A stretch of 64,000 bases of DNA from Aldrovandia affinis (Eukaryota > Chordata > Actinopteri > Notacanthiformes > Halosauridae), in NCBI GenBank assembly GCA_029706075.1, contig JAINUG010000110.1, forward strand, positions 1,025,213 to 1,089,212, given 5' to 3'. The position numbers and the translations under genes are program-made. The notes under the pieces were generated by a model that worked only from the letters and a program-made list of their open reading frames with translations, was not told where the DNA came from and made no database searches. The stretch's first letter is position 1; each line of letters opens with the position of its first letter. Positions 36,468 through 47,669 of this stretch are shown here, piece after piece.

Positions 36468-38859
36468 GTACCGGAGCGGAGCTCTCCGTCCACGCCATCA
36501 CGTCCACCATTATCACACAGTCCTTTTTGCTAAGGAATATTTCTGTTCAGCACTGCCGTAATCCACTTGTCCATCGTGTCTCTTTTCCCCCATCATCGCC
36601 TTTCCCTTTCCTTTCTGTTTGTTTATTTGTTTTGTTCTGCACCATCTCTGAAAGACGTGCTCTTCCCTTGAGGGGCAGTGAAAATAGCTGGTGTTCGTTT
36701 CTTGGGAAAGAAAAGCGAACATACAAACAAAACAGAAACAAAAGTATCTAGGCATTGCAAACCAATTACTGGCTCTTGTCTGTAGCTTGTTTGCTTTTTG
36801 CATTTGGCATTTTTCCTACCAATTGTCCTTGGACATCTGTCTTTTGACTAAGTGGATAATTGAGCGTAATTGGGTAATTAACTGATAGAGCTGTGGCATT
36901 AGAGCAGTGGGTTTGATGGTGGATGATGAGAGGCCATTTTGCCATGAGGAATGGGGAGGCTTGGACTGATGAATAGAACTTTTGAGATTCACTCCCCCAT
37001 GTAGCTGTATCCCGGGGCACTGTCCGTAATTGAGACTCACATAAATGTGATAGAGTTCACTTAAAACAAAATGAGAAACTCAAAACACACTGCGTCTCAC
37101 TGAGGATGGCTGCTTTTAGTTGACCAACTTCGCCCAGGGGCCATAAGCGATGATGGACTTAATTTCAAATTCGCTCCTTTTTTTTTTGTCCGAAAGGGAC
37201 CACGGAACATCTGCGCTCATGAGACGATTTTTTTACGAGCCCATCTCCAGGATGCATTTTTGCCACTAGCTTTTGTGGCCTTTGTGTTTGAACGATGAGA
37301 GAGGGCCACATGCAGGCGGTTCTCGCCTCGACTGCGATTGCCCCGGGGGTTCAGTTTGATCTCGAAGCAAACATGGTGACCTAGTTACGGCCTTTGTTCC
37401 CCCATGACAAGCAATTACTGCACCACTGTGGACCGCGCGGGTGATGTGCGGATGGGCAGGCTGGTCTCCAGCTTGTGACATCACTGTTGGCCGGCCTCAC
37501 CGTCAACTGACATTTTGAAATTGGTCGGTTTGGAGTCTTTCAAACCTCACTTCTTCTTTTTTTTGTATGGGAGGAGGCGGGGTGGGGGGGGCGGACATCT
37601 AAGCACTTTACATGTTATGTCTCCAGTGTAAGTGCTGTACAGTTGTTGCTGTTTTGGAAATCTAATAAATCTGAGAGCTATGGCTGTGGTGGTTGGCGAG
37701 CCCAGGCCTGAATCACAGGGCAGGGTAAATGTATTCCACAGCTGTGTCTTCTGGATTCGATCGTCATAGAAGGAAGCACAAAACTGTCTGAAAGCGCAAG
37801 GCTGCATCTAAACAATAAGGAGAGGAAAGCACAACACGTTTCCTTCTTTTTATTTGGCATGAATAGGTCCTGATGCAAAGTTATTATTTTGATCAAATTT
37901 GAATCAACTCATCACATGTAAGGAAGCACATCTAAACCTTTTTTTTTAGATTGGTGCTGGCTTTTTCCCCTTTTTTCCAACTTTATTTTAATTCTTTAAT
38001 TCATTTGTTGTAAATGTTTCCATAGTGTTCTTTTAAGTATGTAAAGGTCATTTTCTTAGTACGTTTTTGTGTTTGAAACTGCTATCAGTGTTCACTCGTA
38101 TCTCTGCGGATGTTTTCCATTACATCATTGTACATCATTCGAGTCGATAAAAATCCTTAAGTCATAGATCTTTACGATTTGTATTCTCTTTCCTTGCTTA
38201 TACTGTCTTCTGTTTCTCTCATCTGTACCTCAGCACTTGAATAGATAAGAACCTAATCTATTTCATAAGTGTCTCCATATCAGTGGCTGTCTCCGTGTCA
38301 TTGTCCTGTCCTCTTCAACTTCCTGGTTTAATTACCAGCTCTGCCTCGCCCCTCGGTGCAGTCTTTCCGAAGGTCTCCAGGGAAACTGACGAGAAAATGT
38401 CAGACTGAGGTTTTGCTGTTCTCCATTTGTTTGTTTTATTACCTTCCCCTTACATGCAGAATATTTCTGCAGCAAAAACTGAGCGGTATAATTTTCCATC
38501 ACTGTCAGTTTTATGTGATGCCGCCCTATGAAAAATGACCAGGAAGTTATAATGCAATTATCACATTCTCTGTCTACTTCTAACTTGAAAATATTATTTA
38601 TCTCTTCTGCATATATTTATTTTGAAAGTTAACGCCTGGGTAAGTGTTTAGTTGGATGAACCAGGCTCTCACAAAGCTTATTCACAAATGCTTGGTGCAT
38701 CCGGCCAAACGCTTGCCTCTGGGCTGGTTTTGTCATAGCGTTTGAACACAATCCCAGACACTAGAACCTCTCTGCACACAGAATCTCTGCAGATCTACAT
38801 GAAGGTAAAGCGATTACCTTAAACAGTGCTGATCTGTTCCCCCCACTGGTGTGCTTCAG
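36468..38859 (+). other. ank3: ank3 intron 16
   Basis: 2.4 kb with poly-T and poly-G patches (37150-37190 and 37550-37590). No gene or exon-like segment seen. Confidence 0.6.
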
Positions 38860-39057
38860 AACGGCTACACTCCTCTGCACATCGCTGCCAAAAAGAACCA
38901 GATGGACATCGCCACCACTCTCCTGGAGTACGGCGCTGGCACCAACGCCGTGACCAGGCAGGGAATCAGCCCCGTGCACCTGGCGGCTCAGGAGGGAAAC
39001 GTGGACATGGTGTCTCTGCTACTGGCCAGGAACGCCAATGTCAACCTGGGCAATAAG
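38860..39057 (+). CDS. ank3: ank3 exon 17: ANK repeats 19 and 20
   Basis: 66 codons, phase 0/0, after GTGCTTCAG and before GTGATG. Encodes [14 protein letters not shown] then [14 protein letters not shown], ending NVNLGNK. The Pro-Val-His start of repeat 20 resembles the [10 protein letters not shown] form of ankyrin-G. Confidence 0.97.
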
Positions 39058-40143
39058 GTGATGGCTCTTCAGTCTTTACTTTTGTATAGTGCCAGTTATA
39101 TATCCCTGTCACATATCCCATGGACATTTTCCAGAGGGAATAAAAAAAGAAACATTTCAGCCAGTCTGGGAAAAACTGGAGGCGTTTGAGCTGAATACGT
39201 TTGAGCTGAACTCCTGGCCCCATTGTATCTTAACTCAAAAAGAGTATTGTTACTGGGTATGCAACTCATTATGTAGCTGCAGAGTTGATTACATTGTTTG
39301 CTTGGCCCTCATCCAGGCAGCTTACAAAGCTGTAATTTTTACATGTGATCAATTTCAAGCAGTTCAAGTTGAGTAGCTCACTCGGTGGCACTACAGCAAA
39401 GCCCCATGGGAATGGAACCTGAACATTTCCCACACTTCCGCCCGAGTTAGTGATGGTTTATACCACAGGGGTTGACAGTGGTATAAACAGTTTCAAGTTG
39501 TGACAATAACAGTTTCAACACAACAACAACGTTTCCAATTGTTGAGTTCAAAACTGTTCCTGAGAGTAGTTTTTCACATTAGTGCTGCATCTTCCTTGCA
39601 GAGGTGCTGGTCCAGCTGGAGCCAACTGCTGCCATTCTTCTGCCTGTTTTGCTTGTTGTATTTAATTTCACTTGGTTTTTTTTAAAGCAGTGAGTGCACA
39701 TTTTGTATAAGGACCTCACAATACATACATTCTCTGATTTAAAAACATATTAAATGTAATTTGTACAAGGATCTCAGCAATGCTGTGTGTATAGTTGTTT
39801 ATTTCGGTAACTATTTGTGCGCTACACAAAGTCTACACTCTACCCAGGATCCACACTCCCACGTATCCACCGGGCTTGAAATACTCCTGTGTAAATTTCC
39901 TTGTTTGAATTCTGTGAGTTTTATTTAATTGCCCTGTCGTCGCAGGATTTTCTATTACTCTTATTGTCATTGTTTACGACATTGTTTCCGGATGAATTTC
40001 CCACTGGGGACAATAAACACTTTTGGAATTGAAGCGAAAGGAACAAGTGAGAGTAAAATACAGGGAGCAGAGAGAGAAACAAGAGTGACTGAGGCTTCGC
40101 CGCTCACAGGAACACATCGTCTGACTGCGTGCATCTCTTTCAG
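39058..40143 (+). other. ank3: ank3 intron 17
   Basis: Contains a strongly diverged SINE-like fragment (about 39300-39475). Otherwise no feature seen. Confidence 0.55.
39300..39475 (-). repeat. diverged SINE-like fragment
   Basis: Carries blocks similar to the SINE at 14808-15014, in the same orientation: CATCCAGGCAGCTTACAAAG, TTGAGTAGCTCAC and GGAATGGAACCTGAAC. Heavily mutated, so uncertain. Confidence 0.4.
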
Positions 40144-40242
40144 AGCGGTCTGACTCCCCTCCACTTAGCCGCTCAGGAGGACAAAGTGAACGTGGCAGAG
40201 GTTCTGGTCAACCAGGGGGCGACTGTTGACCCCGACACAAAG
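40144..40242 (+). CDS. ank3: ank3 exon 18: ANK repeat 21
   Basis: 33 codons, phase 0/0, after CTCTTTCAG and before GTAAAG. Encodes [14 protein letters not shown] and ends [18 protein letters not shown] is the ankyrin-G form; ankyrin-B has VADILTKHGA. Confidence 0.97.
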
Positions 40243-40558
40243 GTAAAGGTCACGGTGCTTTCTCACGCATCCGCAGACAAAGCTCTGAGTCCCTGTTCTT
40301 CTGCTTTAGAATTCCTTCTGCCGCACAGACCTCTTTTGTAAAAGGTGAAGAATTTGAAACGGTGAAGAACTTATTCACATATTCACAGAGTTATTCAATG
40401 TCATGTTGGGTGAAAGTAGGGCTAAGAGGATATTGTGTATCGAAATGCTGAATGTGTTGGTATTCAACCTTCATAGACAGTACAATCTTGGGTATGTGTA
40501 ATCTAGTGGTGTGTGGCTTCAGATAATTATTATATACAAAACACCCAAGATCCTAAAG

Positions 40559-40584
40559 TGTGTGTGTTTTTTGTGTGTGTGTGT

Positions 40585-40660
<76 letters not shown>
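40559..40660. repeat. long (TG)n microsatellite
   Basis: About 100 bp of nearly uninterrupted TG. The longest simple repeat in the window and likely polymorphic. Confidence 0.95.
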
Positions 40661-41128
40661 ACGTATACACCCGTGTGGTATTGTATCAGGATGGAAGTCA
40701 CATGACATGTGTAATCAGCACCGTGTGAATAATGGATAGGGTAGCGCGTGGTGCCAGCCAAGGCTGGGTGCAGGGCTGAATGTGGGTTTTATATTTTGGG
40801 GGAAGTGAAGCCTGCCCCAGCAGCGCACGCGCAGGATCCCCCCTCCCCCCCGACTGGGCCGGTCCTGGGCATCTGCAGTCCGGGCCGCCCGCTCACGCCT
40901 CACTGCAGGCTACTCATGTAGAAACAGAGCCGCAGCGGCTCAAGGTCGCACAGCAGGGAAACGCCATGGCGCGTCTCCGCTAGCAACCTCGAGTGGGGCC
41001 TGGCGCGGAGAGATGAGATCGATACTGTGCAGAGCGGTGCGCACGCAACACGTTCACTAAGAGTATGAACAGAGCTCCAGGGTGTTTTATGACACGCTTT
41101 ATGTATACTGTGTTCCAGATATATGGTG

Positions 41129-41151
41129 AAAATAAATAAATAAATAAATAA
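41129..41151. repeat. (AAAT)n microsatellite
   Basis: Five to six tandem AATA units. Confidence 0.85.
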
Positions 41152-41324
41152 TTATTTTACTCTTTATTCTCTTACGGGAATTAAATATAAGTTATTAACA
41201 AAAAAACTGAATGAAGGTTCAGCTCCCATGTTGAAAGTATTTATAGAACAAGTAGTAATAGCAGGGGAAGGGCTGAAAGGAAAGTGCACAGCTCATGTGG
41301 TGTGTCTTTTTTTGCGTCTGATAG

Positions 41325-41423
41325 ATGGGATACACTCCGCTGCACGTGGCCAGTCACTACGGAAACGTGAAGATGGTGAACTTCCTTTTACAAAACCAGG
41401 CGAAGGTCAATGCCAAAACGAAG
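41325..41423 (+). CDS. ank3: ank3 exon 19: ANK repeat 22
   Basis: 33 codons, phase 0/0, after GTCTGATAG and before GTAAAG. Encodes [14 protein letters not shown] and ends KVNAKTK. The start with Met-Gly-Tyr is the normal ankyrin-G form. Confidence 0.97.
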
Positions 41424-41445
41424 GTAAAGGAAGAATAACGTTTGT

Positions 41446-41566
41446 GTGTGCCTGTGTTTGTGTAAGTGTGTGCGCGAGTTTTTGTGTTCGTGCGCGCGTG
41501 TACATGCACACGTGCATTAGTGTGTGTGCGTGTGAGCTTTTTGTGTGTGTGTGTGTGCGTGTGTGT

Positions 41567-41600
<34 letters not shown>
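41446..41600. repeat. compound (TG)n repeat filling intron 19
   Basis: Interrupted TG repeats occupy most of a 207-bp intron. The last pure run ends about 30 bp before the exon 20 acceptor. Confidence 0.95.
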
Positions 41601-41630
41601 CATGCTCTGACCGGTTTTCTGTCTCCGCAG

Positions 41631-41729
41631 AATGGGTACACCCCTCTCCACCAGGCAGCACAGCAGGGCCACACCCACATCATTAACATGCTGCTGCAGC
41701 ATGGTGCCTCGCCCAATGAGCTGACTGTG
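41631..41729 (+). CDS. ank3: ank3 exon 20: ANK repeat 23
   Basis: 33 codons, phase 0/0, after GTCTCCGCAG and before GTGAGA. Encodes [14 protein letters not shown] and ends [20 protein letters not shown] is invariant in vertebrate ankyrins. NELTV matches ankyrin-G. Confidence 0.97.
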
Positions 41730-42577
41730 GTGAGAGTCCCATGTCCCATGTGCAGGGAATGTGCTGAGCTCAGGGCTCAGACAGCAGAGCAGTGACAGGG
41801 ACTGAAGCAGGGCTGCCTGCAGCACGCTCTGTCACCACTCTCCTCTGTTACACACACTGTTAACCACACTGACCCACACACTGTTACACACATCTACCCC
41901 ACACACTGTTAACCACACTGACCCTCACACTGTTATGAGTGCTGACCCGCATACTGTCTGTTACCCACCTCTACTGCATACCCTGTTAAATATTGCCTCA
42001 CACATTGTTACTATATACGCTATCAAACACCTACTCCATGCGCAGTTGCATTTCAGTGTCACACACATTTTCATATACTGTGGAATATGATATGGCCATA
42101 TGATAGTACCAGGGCACAGCCTAGCTGAAAAATAAACATAACCATCAAACTCCATGTTCAAATGTAAAACAGTAACAGGATAACCAAGGTTTCATTCACG
42201 CAATCTACTCCATGGCAGCTGTATTCAAATTGAATTGTAGATAAAGAATATCTCAGACACGCTCAATTTGTCTGAATATTTCAAGACAGAGTGTCATTGA
42301 AAGTCACTTTAAAGAATTAAAAGAATGGGGGAAACCTATTCTGGAGCGCCCTTGAGCTTTTACCACACCACGCCATTTCTGACTCTTCAAAATGTAAACT
42401 TAACTTAAATAACTTAAAACAAAAAAATCTTCAAATCATGTAATGCAATACAATCAAATATTTCATAGGGAATGTTTAATGGTTTGCGGGGTTGTTTTTG
42501 GGCCTAGACCAAAGAAGCACAATACAAGGCAGTTATATAGCAGTAAGCGTGTTTCTCTTTGCCTCCTCTGCCCACAG
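41730..42577 (+). other. ank3: ank3 intron 20
   Basis: The first part (41845-42010) is an imperfect CA/TGTTA-rich tandem. The rest is AT-rich with no feature. Confidence 0.6.
41845..42010. repeat. imperfect tandem repeat
   Basis: Units like ACACACTGTTAACCACACTG recur several times with substitutions, starting about 120 bp after exon 20. Confidence 0.7.
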
Positions 42578-42673
42578 AATGGAAACACTGCCTTGTCCAT
42601 TGCAAGGAGGCTGGGTTACATCTCTGTTGTGGACACGTTGAAGGTGGTGACAGAGGAGACATTGACCACTGTG
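42578..42673 (+). CDS. ank3: ank3 exon 21: ANK repeat 24
   Basis: 32 codons, phase 0/0, after GCCCACAG and before GTAAGA. Encodes [14 protein letters not shown] and continues into [10 protein letters not shown]. This last repeat completes the 24-repeat membrane-binding solenoid. It ends one residue short of the usual 33, as in other ankyrins, and passes into the linker. Confidence 0.97.
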
Positions 42674-43493
42674 GTAAGACCTGCAGGCTTTTTGGGGTCT
42701 TGTACATTGAATGAGTTGCCATGCTTCTGAAACGAGCTACACATGCTCGTAAGTGTACAGGCGAATGTGGATTGAACAATAGAAAAACAGTTATCAAATG
42801 TCTCACATAATATTGCACGCCATATGCAGTTGTGTGCTCAAAATGTGTTTGATTTAAGGAAATGTCATTGGCCCGCTTTCTGGAGTTGCTTTGCTGGATA
42901 TATAAATGGAGCTAGCGTCATATTGTGGCTGTAATATGATCTGAGTTCAAGATCATATTTGAATTATAGTCCACGGTATGTAAAACTGTAAAAATGCAAA
43001 GCTTTTATTCAAATGAACATGAGTGATGTTACTATATTTCTCCAACAGTTCTCTGCTTCAGACACACAAATCAGATTAAATCAGCCTTGCAAGGTTTGTC
43101 TGTATCCGTTTATCGGTAAATGCTACATACACATTTTTCCATACATTAAAAATACTTTTTTTGCTTTTCCAGGGAACCTAACAGTAATTTATAGCTCAAT
43201 ACAAATTGCTCGCATTTAGTTAAAACGTTGACAGTTGATACTCAGAGTGCAAGCCATATATCCTGGCAAGATTGTTTGGGGGTTTTTGTGGCCTCATTTA
43301 AAATCTAGGATTGAGGATCAAGGATTCACACAACCCCTGTACCATTGCCCCCTGGGGTTTTGGCATCAGAAGAGACAGGGGAGTAAATCTTGAATATGGT
43401 GCAAGCACAAGTCCTTGAGAGCAGGGAGTGCTTCTGTCAGAAGATGCATTTCAATTTAAGTCAATTTCATCTTCTTACTTTTACTTTTAACAG
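42674..43493 (+). other. ank3: ank3 intron 21
   Basis: 820 bp, AT-rich, no feature seen. Confidence 0.6.
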
Positions 43494-43566
43494 GTTGTGA
43501 CAGAAAAACACAAGATGAATGTCCCTGAGACGATGAATGAGGTCCTGGACATGTCAGATGACGAGG
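43494..43566 (+). CDS. ank3: ank3 exon 22: linker after ANK repeats
   Basis: 73 nt, starts in phase 0 and ends with one extra base. Acceptor TTAACAG, donor GTAAGC. Encodes [17 protein letters not shown] and ends MSDDE. This conserved linker segment joins the ANK domain to the spectrin-binding module. The acidic MSDDE run is diagnostic of ankyrin-G and ankyrin-B. Confidence 0.95.
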
Positions 43567-43778
43567 GTAAGCGTCCATCTAAAGAATGCCTTGCCTTGGT
43601 GCTGTTATTGCCATTGCCTTGCCATTATTTTACAGATGTTGCAGCATGTTTTTGAAGGTTGTTTAAAATAAATGTGACTGTAACCTTCGTTATCGTTTTT
43701 TTAATACATGTGTCATGCTTGTAAATGAATCTTATTTCATGTCCTTTCTTTAACACGCTATTTATTCAAATTACACAG

Positions 43779-43838
43779 TTCATAAAGACAATGTACCCGA
43801 AATGCTCAATGAAGACTATATTTCAGATGTTGAAGAAG
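43779..43838 (+). CDS. ank3: ank3 exon 23: acidic linker
   Basis: 60 nt, enters with two bases needed and leaves with one. After TTACACAG and before GTACTT, 212 bp past exon 22. Encodes HKDNVPEMLNEDYISDVEE. It aligns with the ankyrin-G-specific APEMLSDGEYISDVEEG segment (remembered), which ankyrin-B lacks. This is a strong reason for the ank3 assignment. Confidence 0.95.
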
Positions 43839-44400
43839 GTACTTGTACCATTTTTTTACGCTGTGATTTTTTGCAGATGTGAGAAATTCCCCCTTTCCTT
43901 ACTATGTCAAAACTAACAAACGCTCTACTCTATCTGTCACGTGCTTTTTTTTGCCATGGATCCTATATTCCCTGCTTTGGTATGTGTGGAATATGCCTTC
44001 GTCTTTGTTGCTAAGCGCTCTTTTGAATATGGAATACTTGAAAATGCAAAGTACTCTTCATTTTTGTGTGCGCTGATCTTTTCCTGTGTTTTACTTTCCA
44101 TGGGATTATGTAGTTAAGGCTATTGGCATTTCGCGCACGTAGGCATACAGTAAACATTGTCTCAGTAGCTAAGGGGCTTTCTTTTTCAAGTGAAATCAGT
44201 GTAGACTGCTAAGAGCTCTGCCTTTAGACAATGTCGAGTTTTTGTCTTCTGTACGGTTACAAGAGCTACTCCTTATTTTGTATTTCAGTACAGAGTTAGA
44301 CCTTTGCGTGGATGCCCGCCATGTTTATTCTGAAAGAAGTGGAGCTTTCAATAGCTATGCAGATCCTGCACACTCAGTGCCAATAGTGTTGCCAATAGTA

Positions 44401-44462
44401 AATGTTGCTTGCTTTCGAGAGTTGTCTTGTTAAAGTGTACTTTACTGCCATTTAGTTTGCAA
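44401..44462 (+). repeat. 62-bp direct duplicate, copy A
   Basis: About 89% identical to 45171-45232. Both share GTTAAAGTGTACTTTACTGC. Confidence 0.8.
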
Positions 44463-45170
44463 TGAACTCTCATGTTGTAATTGTGTGTTTTATAGAGGCT
44501 TTTTAAGTTACTGCATCAACAAAGTTTTTATCTGTAGGTGCTCCTTTTACAATTACAGAGATTACTTTTCTCTACTTTACATCTTGCTCCTAAATGTGCC
44601 CAGCCCTGCTGCAGCAAATTACTCTCATCCTATGACCAGTACAGCGAGAGTAGGATGGAAACAATTTATGACTCATATTTCAATACGGAGATGAAAATAA
44701 TCTTGATGTTGTTTGCTTGTGATGGAAATGTTGAGACCACTGCTTTGCAGTCGCTCAATTGCATCTGGACTTGTCCATTTAGCCAATTATAAACAAAGTA
44801 AATGAGTACAGTTGCAAAGAAAGTTAATTGGCACATTTGTTGAGCACACATTCTGTCGTAATCAGACTGGACCCTAATGTGTGAATGGGCCTTTAGCGGT
44901 GTGTTGGAGATGTTTGCTTTCTGATAGGAGGTTCAGCTATGGCGGCCCATAAAGGCGGTGGGGAGAGCTCCTAGATCACTCGCTGTGTGTCACAGAGGTA
45001 ACTTTAGAGGCCGGTATGAAGTTACCGACTCAGCTGATGCTCCTAAATGTTCCAGGATTCCACTGACACGACTTGAGGAAGGGGTTCTGGCCGGAACTTG
45101 TTGGCTCATAATGACTGCAGTAATGGCTGTTTATAGCGGTTTAATGTCTTTTACTCAAATTCAGTTCATA

Positions 45171-45232
45171 AATGTTGCCTGTTTTTGAGGGTTGTCTCGT
45201 TAAAGTGTACTTTACTGCCATTTTGTTTGCAA
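45171..45232 (+). repeat. 62-bp direct duplicate, copy B
   Basis: Second copy of the segment at 44401-44462, about 770 bp further on. Could be a local duplication or two copies of a dispersed repeat. Confidence 0.8.
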
Positions 45233-46049
45233 ACAACAACACACATCCGTAGTGTACTCTCGCGTATTGCAGACGTACTGCACTAAGCTTAATTTTCAGG
45301 CGCTGCCGAATCAGCCTGCTGATCTACTGGCTGACCGCCTTTTTACTAAAGAAATTTGGCGCTCCTTTTAATCCTGCAAGGAGGGGGTGTCCCCTCTTGT
45401 CATCAAAAGTCCTGGCATGCCTGTTCTGTCACTCCCCAGATCTGCCAGTACCTTCAGTACATAGTAAAAAGAGAGGCCGTGAATTTGTGCGTGTGAATTA
45501 ATGATTAGTAATGACGTGGATATTCAACTCTTTGCACGGTTGCACATTTTAAAGGTGAGCTGTGAGACACTTTTGGGTGTTTACGGTGTTTAAATTGAGG
45601 AGACAGTTGTTTTCCTGAAGCAGCAGCAAGTGTCAGTCAGTATCGTTCCTACATCTGTGAAAGGGAAGCACCACTAGCCTTGTCTTTTGACAAGGTTTTA
45701 GGTCCTCCCAGTAGAAGTGCTGCCGCCTTACCCCCTAAAATAAAGTGCAGGTTTGGCCCCGCCGCCCTGCAAAGTGCCCCTTTTCTCTCATTTGTAGCTG
45801 TTTTATTCTCCGGTTTTATTCTCCTGCCGCCAGAAAGGCTCTTTGTTAAGCATCTGGTTGCGAGTGTCAGATTACAGAGCACACCTAAGAATCCCCAGCA
45901 TTAACATACAAATAAGTCCCCCTCTCTGCCTTTGTGTCGCACCCCAACTGGGTTACCGGGAAGATCTCTTAAAATCCAATCAGGAGGAGCTTTTGTGGAA
46001 CTGCCCAAAGTATCGCCTCGCTCAGTCGTGACCCTGGGCGGCTGGTGAA

Positions 46050-46383
46050 TGAAATGCGCTTGGAGGCGATGCGTGCAGGAGCCCCGCTCAGTTTGAACTT
46101 TGTTAGCGGTGGAGAGCGCGGGCGGCGGAGCAGATAGCGGCGGCAGCAGCAGTAGCAGCAGGAGGGGCAGGCAGCCTCAGGTGCAGCGGACAGGGGACCC
46201 CGGTGGCTCCCATGCCTCCTGGACGAAGCGCCCGCAGCAACTCCCGGAATTAGTGAAAACTTGTGTCTTCCTGGATTAACTCGGAGGACAGGACCTGCTT
46301 TGTGGGACTGACCGCAGACACTGCGCAGGGGGAGTTATCAAACACACAGGAGGCAAAGGCACAAGATAAGACCAGTGACAGAA
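46050..46383 (+). promoter_or_regulatory. ank3: candidate internal ank3 promoter and 5' UTR
   Basis: A sudden GC-rich, CpG-rich block with GGCGGCGG and CAGCAG runs, directly before an in-frame-compatible start exon. No TATA box seen. Mammalian ankyrin-G also has a start downstream of the ANK repeats, giving short isoforms. An upstream ORF of 13 codons (46212-46253) would precede the main ATG. The transcription start site is unknown. The role is inferred from composition and position. Confidence 0.5.
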
Positions 46384-46399
46384 ATGGCTGCCCAACTGT
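46384..46399 (+). CDS. ank3: ank3 alternative first coding exon (short isoform)
   Basis: Sixteen nucleotides, ATG GCT GCC CAA CTG T, followed by GTAAGAG. It ends with one base, so it joins exon 24 (starting GT GAG GAT) to read MAAQLC-EDAMTGD. Mammalian short ankyrin-G isoforms begin MALPQS-EDAMTGD (remembered): the same leader length, junction and MA start. The resulting protein would lack all ANK repeats and keep the spectrin-binding module. The base before the donor is T, which is not ideal. Confidence 0.6.
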
Positions 46400-46592
46400 G
46401 TAAGAGTGAACACATTTTGAAATGGCTGCTATTCTGGTCCTGAAATTGTACTCAGGGTCCTGCGCAGGGGCAGCTCTGCCCGAAATAATAACCGTGCGCC
46501 CAGCCCGGACAGCCCAGGCGGGAGAAAGCCGATCTGTTTGTGCGCGCTCTGGGAGAAAAAAGCGTGAAGCTTGGAAAGTTTGCAGGCAGCTT

Positions 46593-46600
46593 GCTCTCTT

Positions 46601-46659
<59 letters not shown>

Positions 46660-46700
46660 CTCTCGCTCTCTCACTCTCTCACTCTCTCCCTTTCTCTCTC
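46593..46700. repeat. (CT)n microsatellite
   Basis: About 100 bp of CT dinucleotides with CG and CA interruptions, about 200 bp downstream of the alternative first exon. Confidence 0.95.
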
Positions 46701-47545
46701 ATCTGACAGAGAAAAAGGGTCACTCAACTTTCTGTGTGGTGTAGAAACTTTTTTTCTGGAGGAAGAAGGAGTGTTTGAATGGAAGTAGTTGGGAGCAATG
46801 CGAGGAGATTAGGTGGGTAAAAAGTACAGCGGGGGCCGGAGGAGAGAGAGAGTGGAGCTGGAGTTTAGCTGGGGTCGGCTCTGGTTGGGGGGGAGGGGTC
46901 GCCGTGGAGAGGAGCAGCGGGGGGATATTGGACGGGGAGCGGGGACGGGAGCTGCTTTTGTCGCTGCTGGAATGCTGTCCCCCCCTCCCCTCCCCTCCCT
47001 TCGCTGATGTGCACTTGCTCTCAATCCTCACTCTTTTAACCCTTTCCGCTTCTATGGCTGCTTTTTGAATGTAAAGTAACAAACCGCGCTATTTCCCTCC
47101 CCGCCCCCCTTCCCCACCCCCATCCTGGAACAGCAACAGTGAAATTAATTCCTCCTGCAATCAAGAGCGTTTGAGCAACACGTCCTACAGAGCTGATTCG
47201 TTTTTGGTTTTTTACGTGTGTTTGATTTTTTTGTGCTTTGTGTGCGTGTGTGTTTTTTTTTCTTCTTAAACTGCTGAAAACTTAATTTTTTTTCTCTTGG
47301 GCTGTGTCAGTGTGTGAAGCAAACTCAATCATGTCCAGCTGCTGTACAGCTCGGGAGCGTTTTGACAGTTAGTGGGTGGGCTGCTTGGCTGTTGGAAAAA
47401 GGCCTGTGGGGTGGTTTTAGATGACATCGATTACTTTTCAACGGCCCCCCGACTGGACGCCGGGGTGCCGGAGGTGGTGAGAGAGGGGCGGTCGAGAGGC
47501 CTCTTGTTTTCCCTGCTTTGGAGTAACGCTCAGGCTCTCTGTCAG

Positions 47546-47669
47546 GTGAGGATGCAATGACCGGAGACACTGACAAATACCTGGGGCCCCAGGACCTGAG
47601 GGAGTTGGGAGATGACTCCCTTCCTCAAGAGGGATACATGGGCTTCAGCATCACCGCTCGGTCGGCAAG
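47546..47669 (+). CDS. ank3: ank3 exon 24: EDAMTGD linker
   Basis: 124 nt, taking one base from the previous exon and passing on two. After CTCTGTCAG and before GTAATG. Encodes EDAMTGDTDKYLG and LGDDSLPQEGYMGF, ending ARSA. It is shared by full-length and candidate short isoforms. EGYMGF distinguishes ankyrin-G from ankyrin-B. Confidence 0.95.

Larger units (their letters stand above)
40243..41324 (+). other. ank3: ank3 intron 18
   Basis: Contains a long TG microsatellite (40559-40660), a GC-rich stretch (40800-41040) and an (AAAT)n run (41129-41151). No exon-like segment. Confidence 0.6.
43839..47545 (+). other. ank3: ank3 intron 23 with internal promoter candidate
   Basis: 3.7 kb. The first 2 kb are AT-rich and carry a duplicated 62-bp segment (44401-44462 and 45171-45232). 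From about 46.05 kb it becomes GC-rich and holds a candidate alternative first exon, a CT microsatellite and G-rich DNA up to exon 24. Confidence 0.6.

Noticed and set aside
40559..40660. CRISPR-like regular repeat
   Set aside because: Simple TG dinucleotide microsatellite without spacers; the genome is vertebrate.
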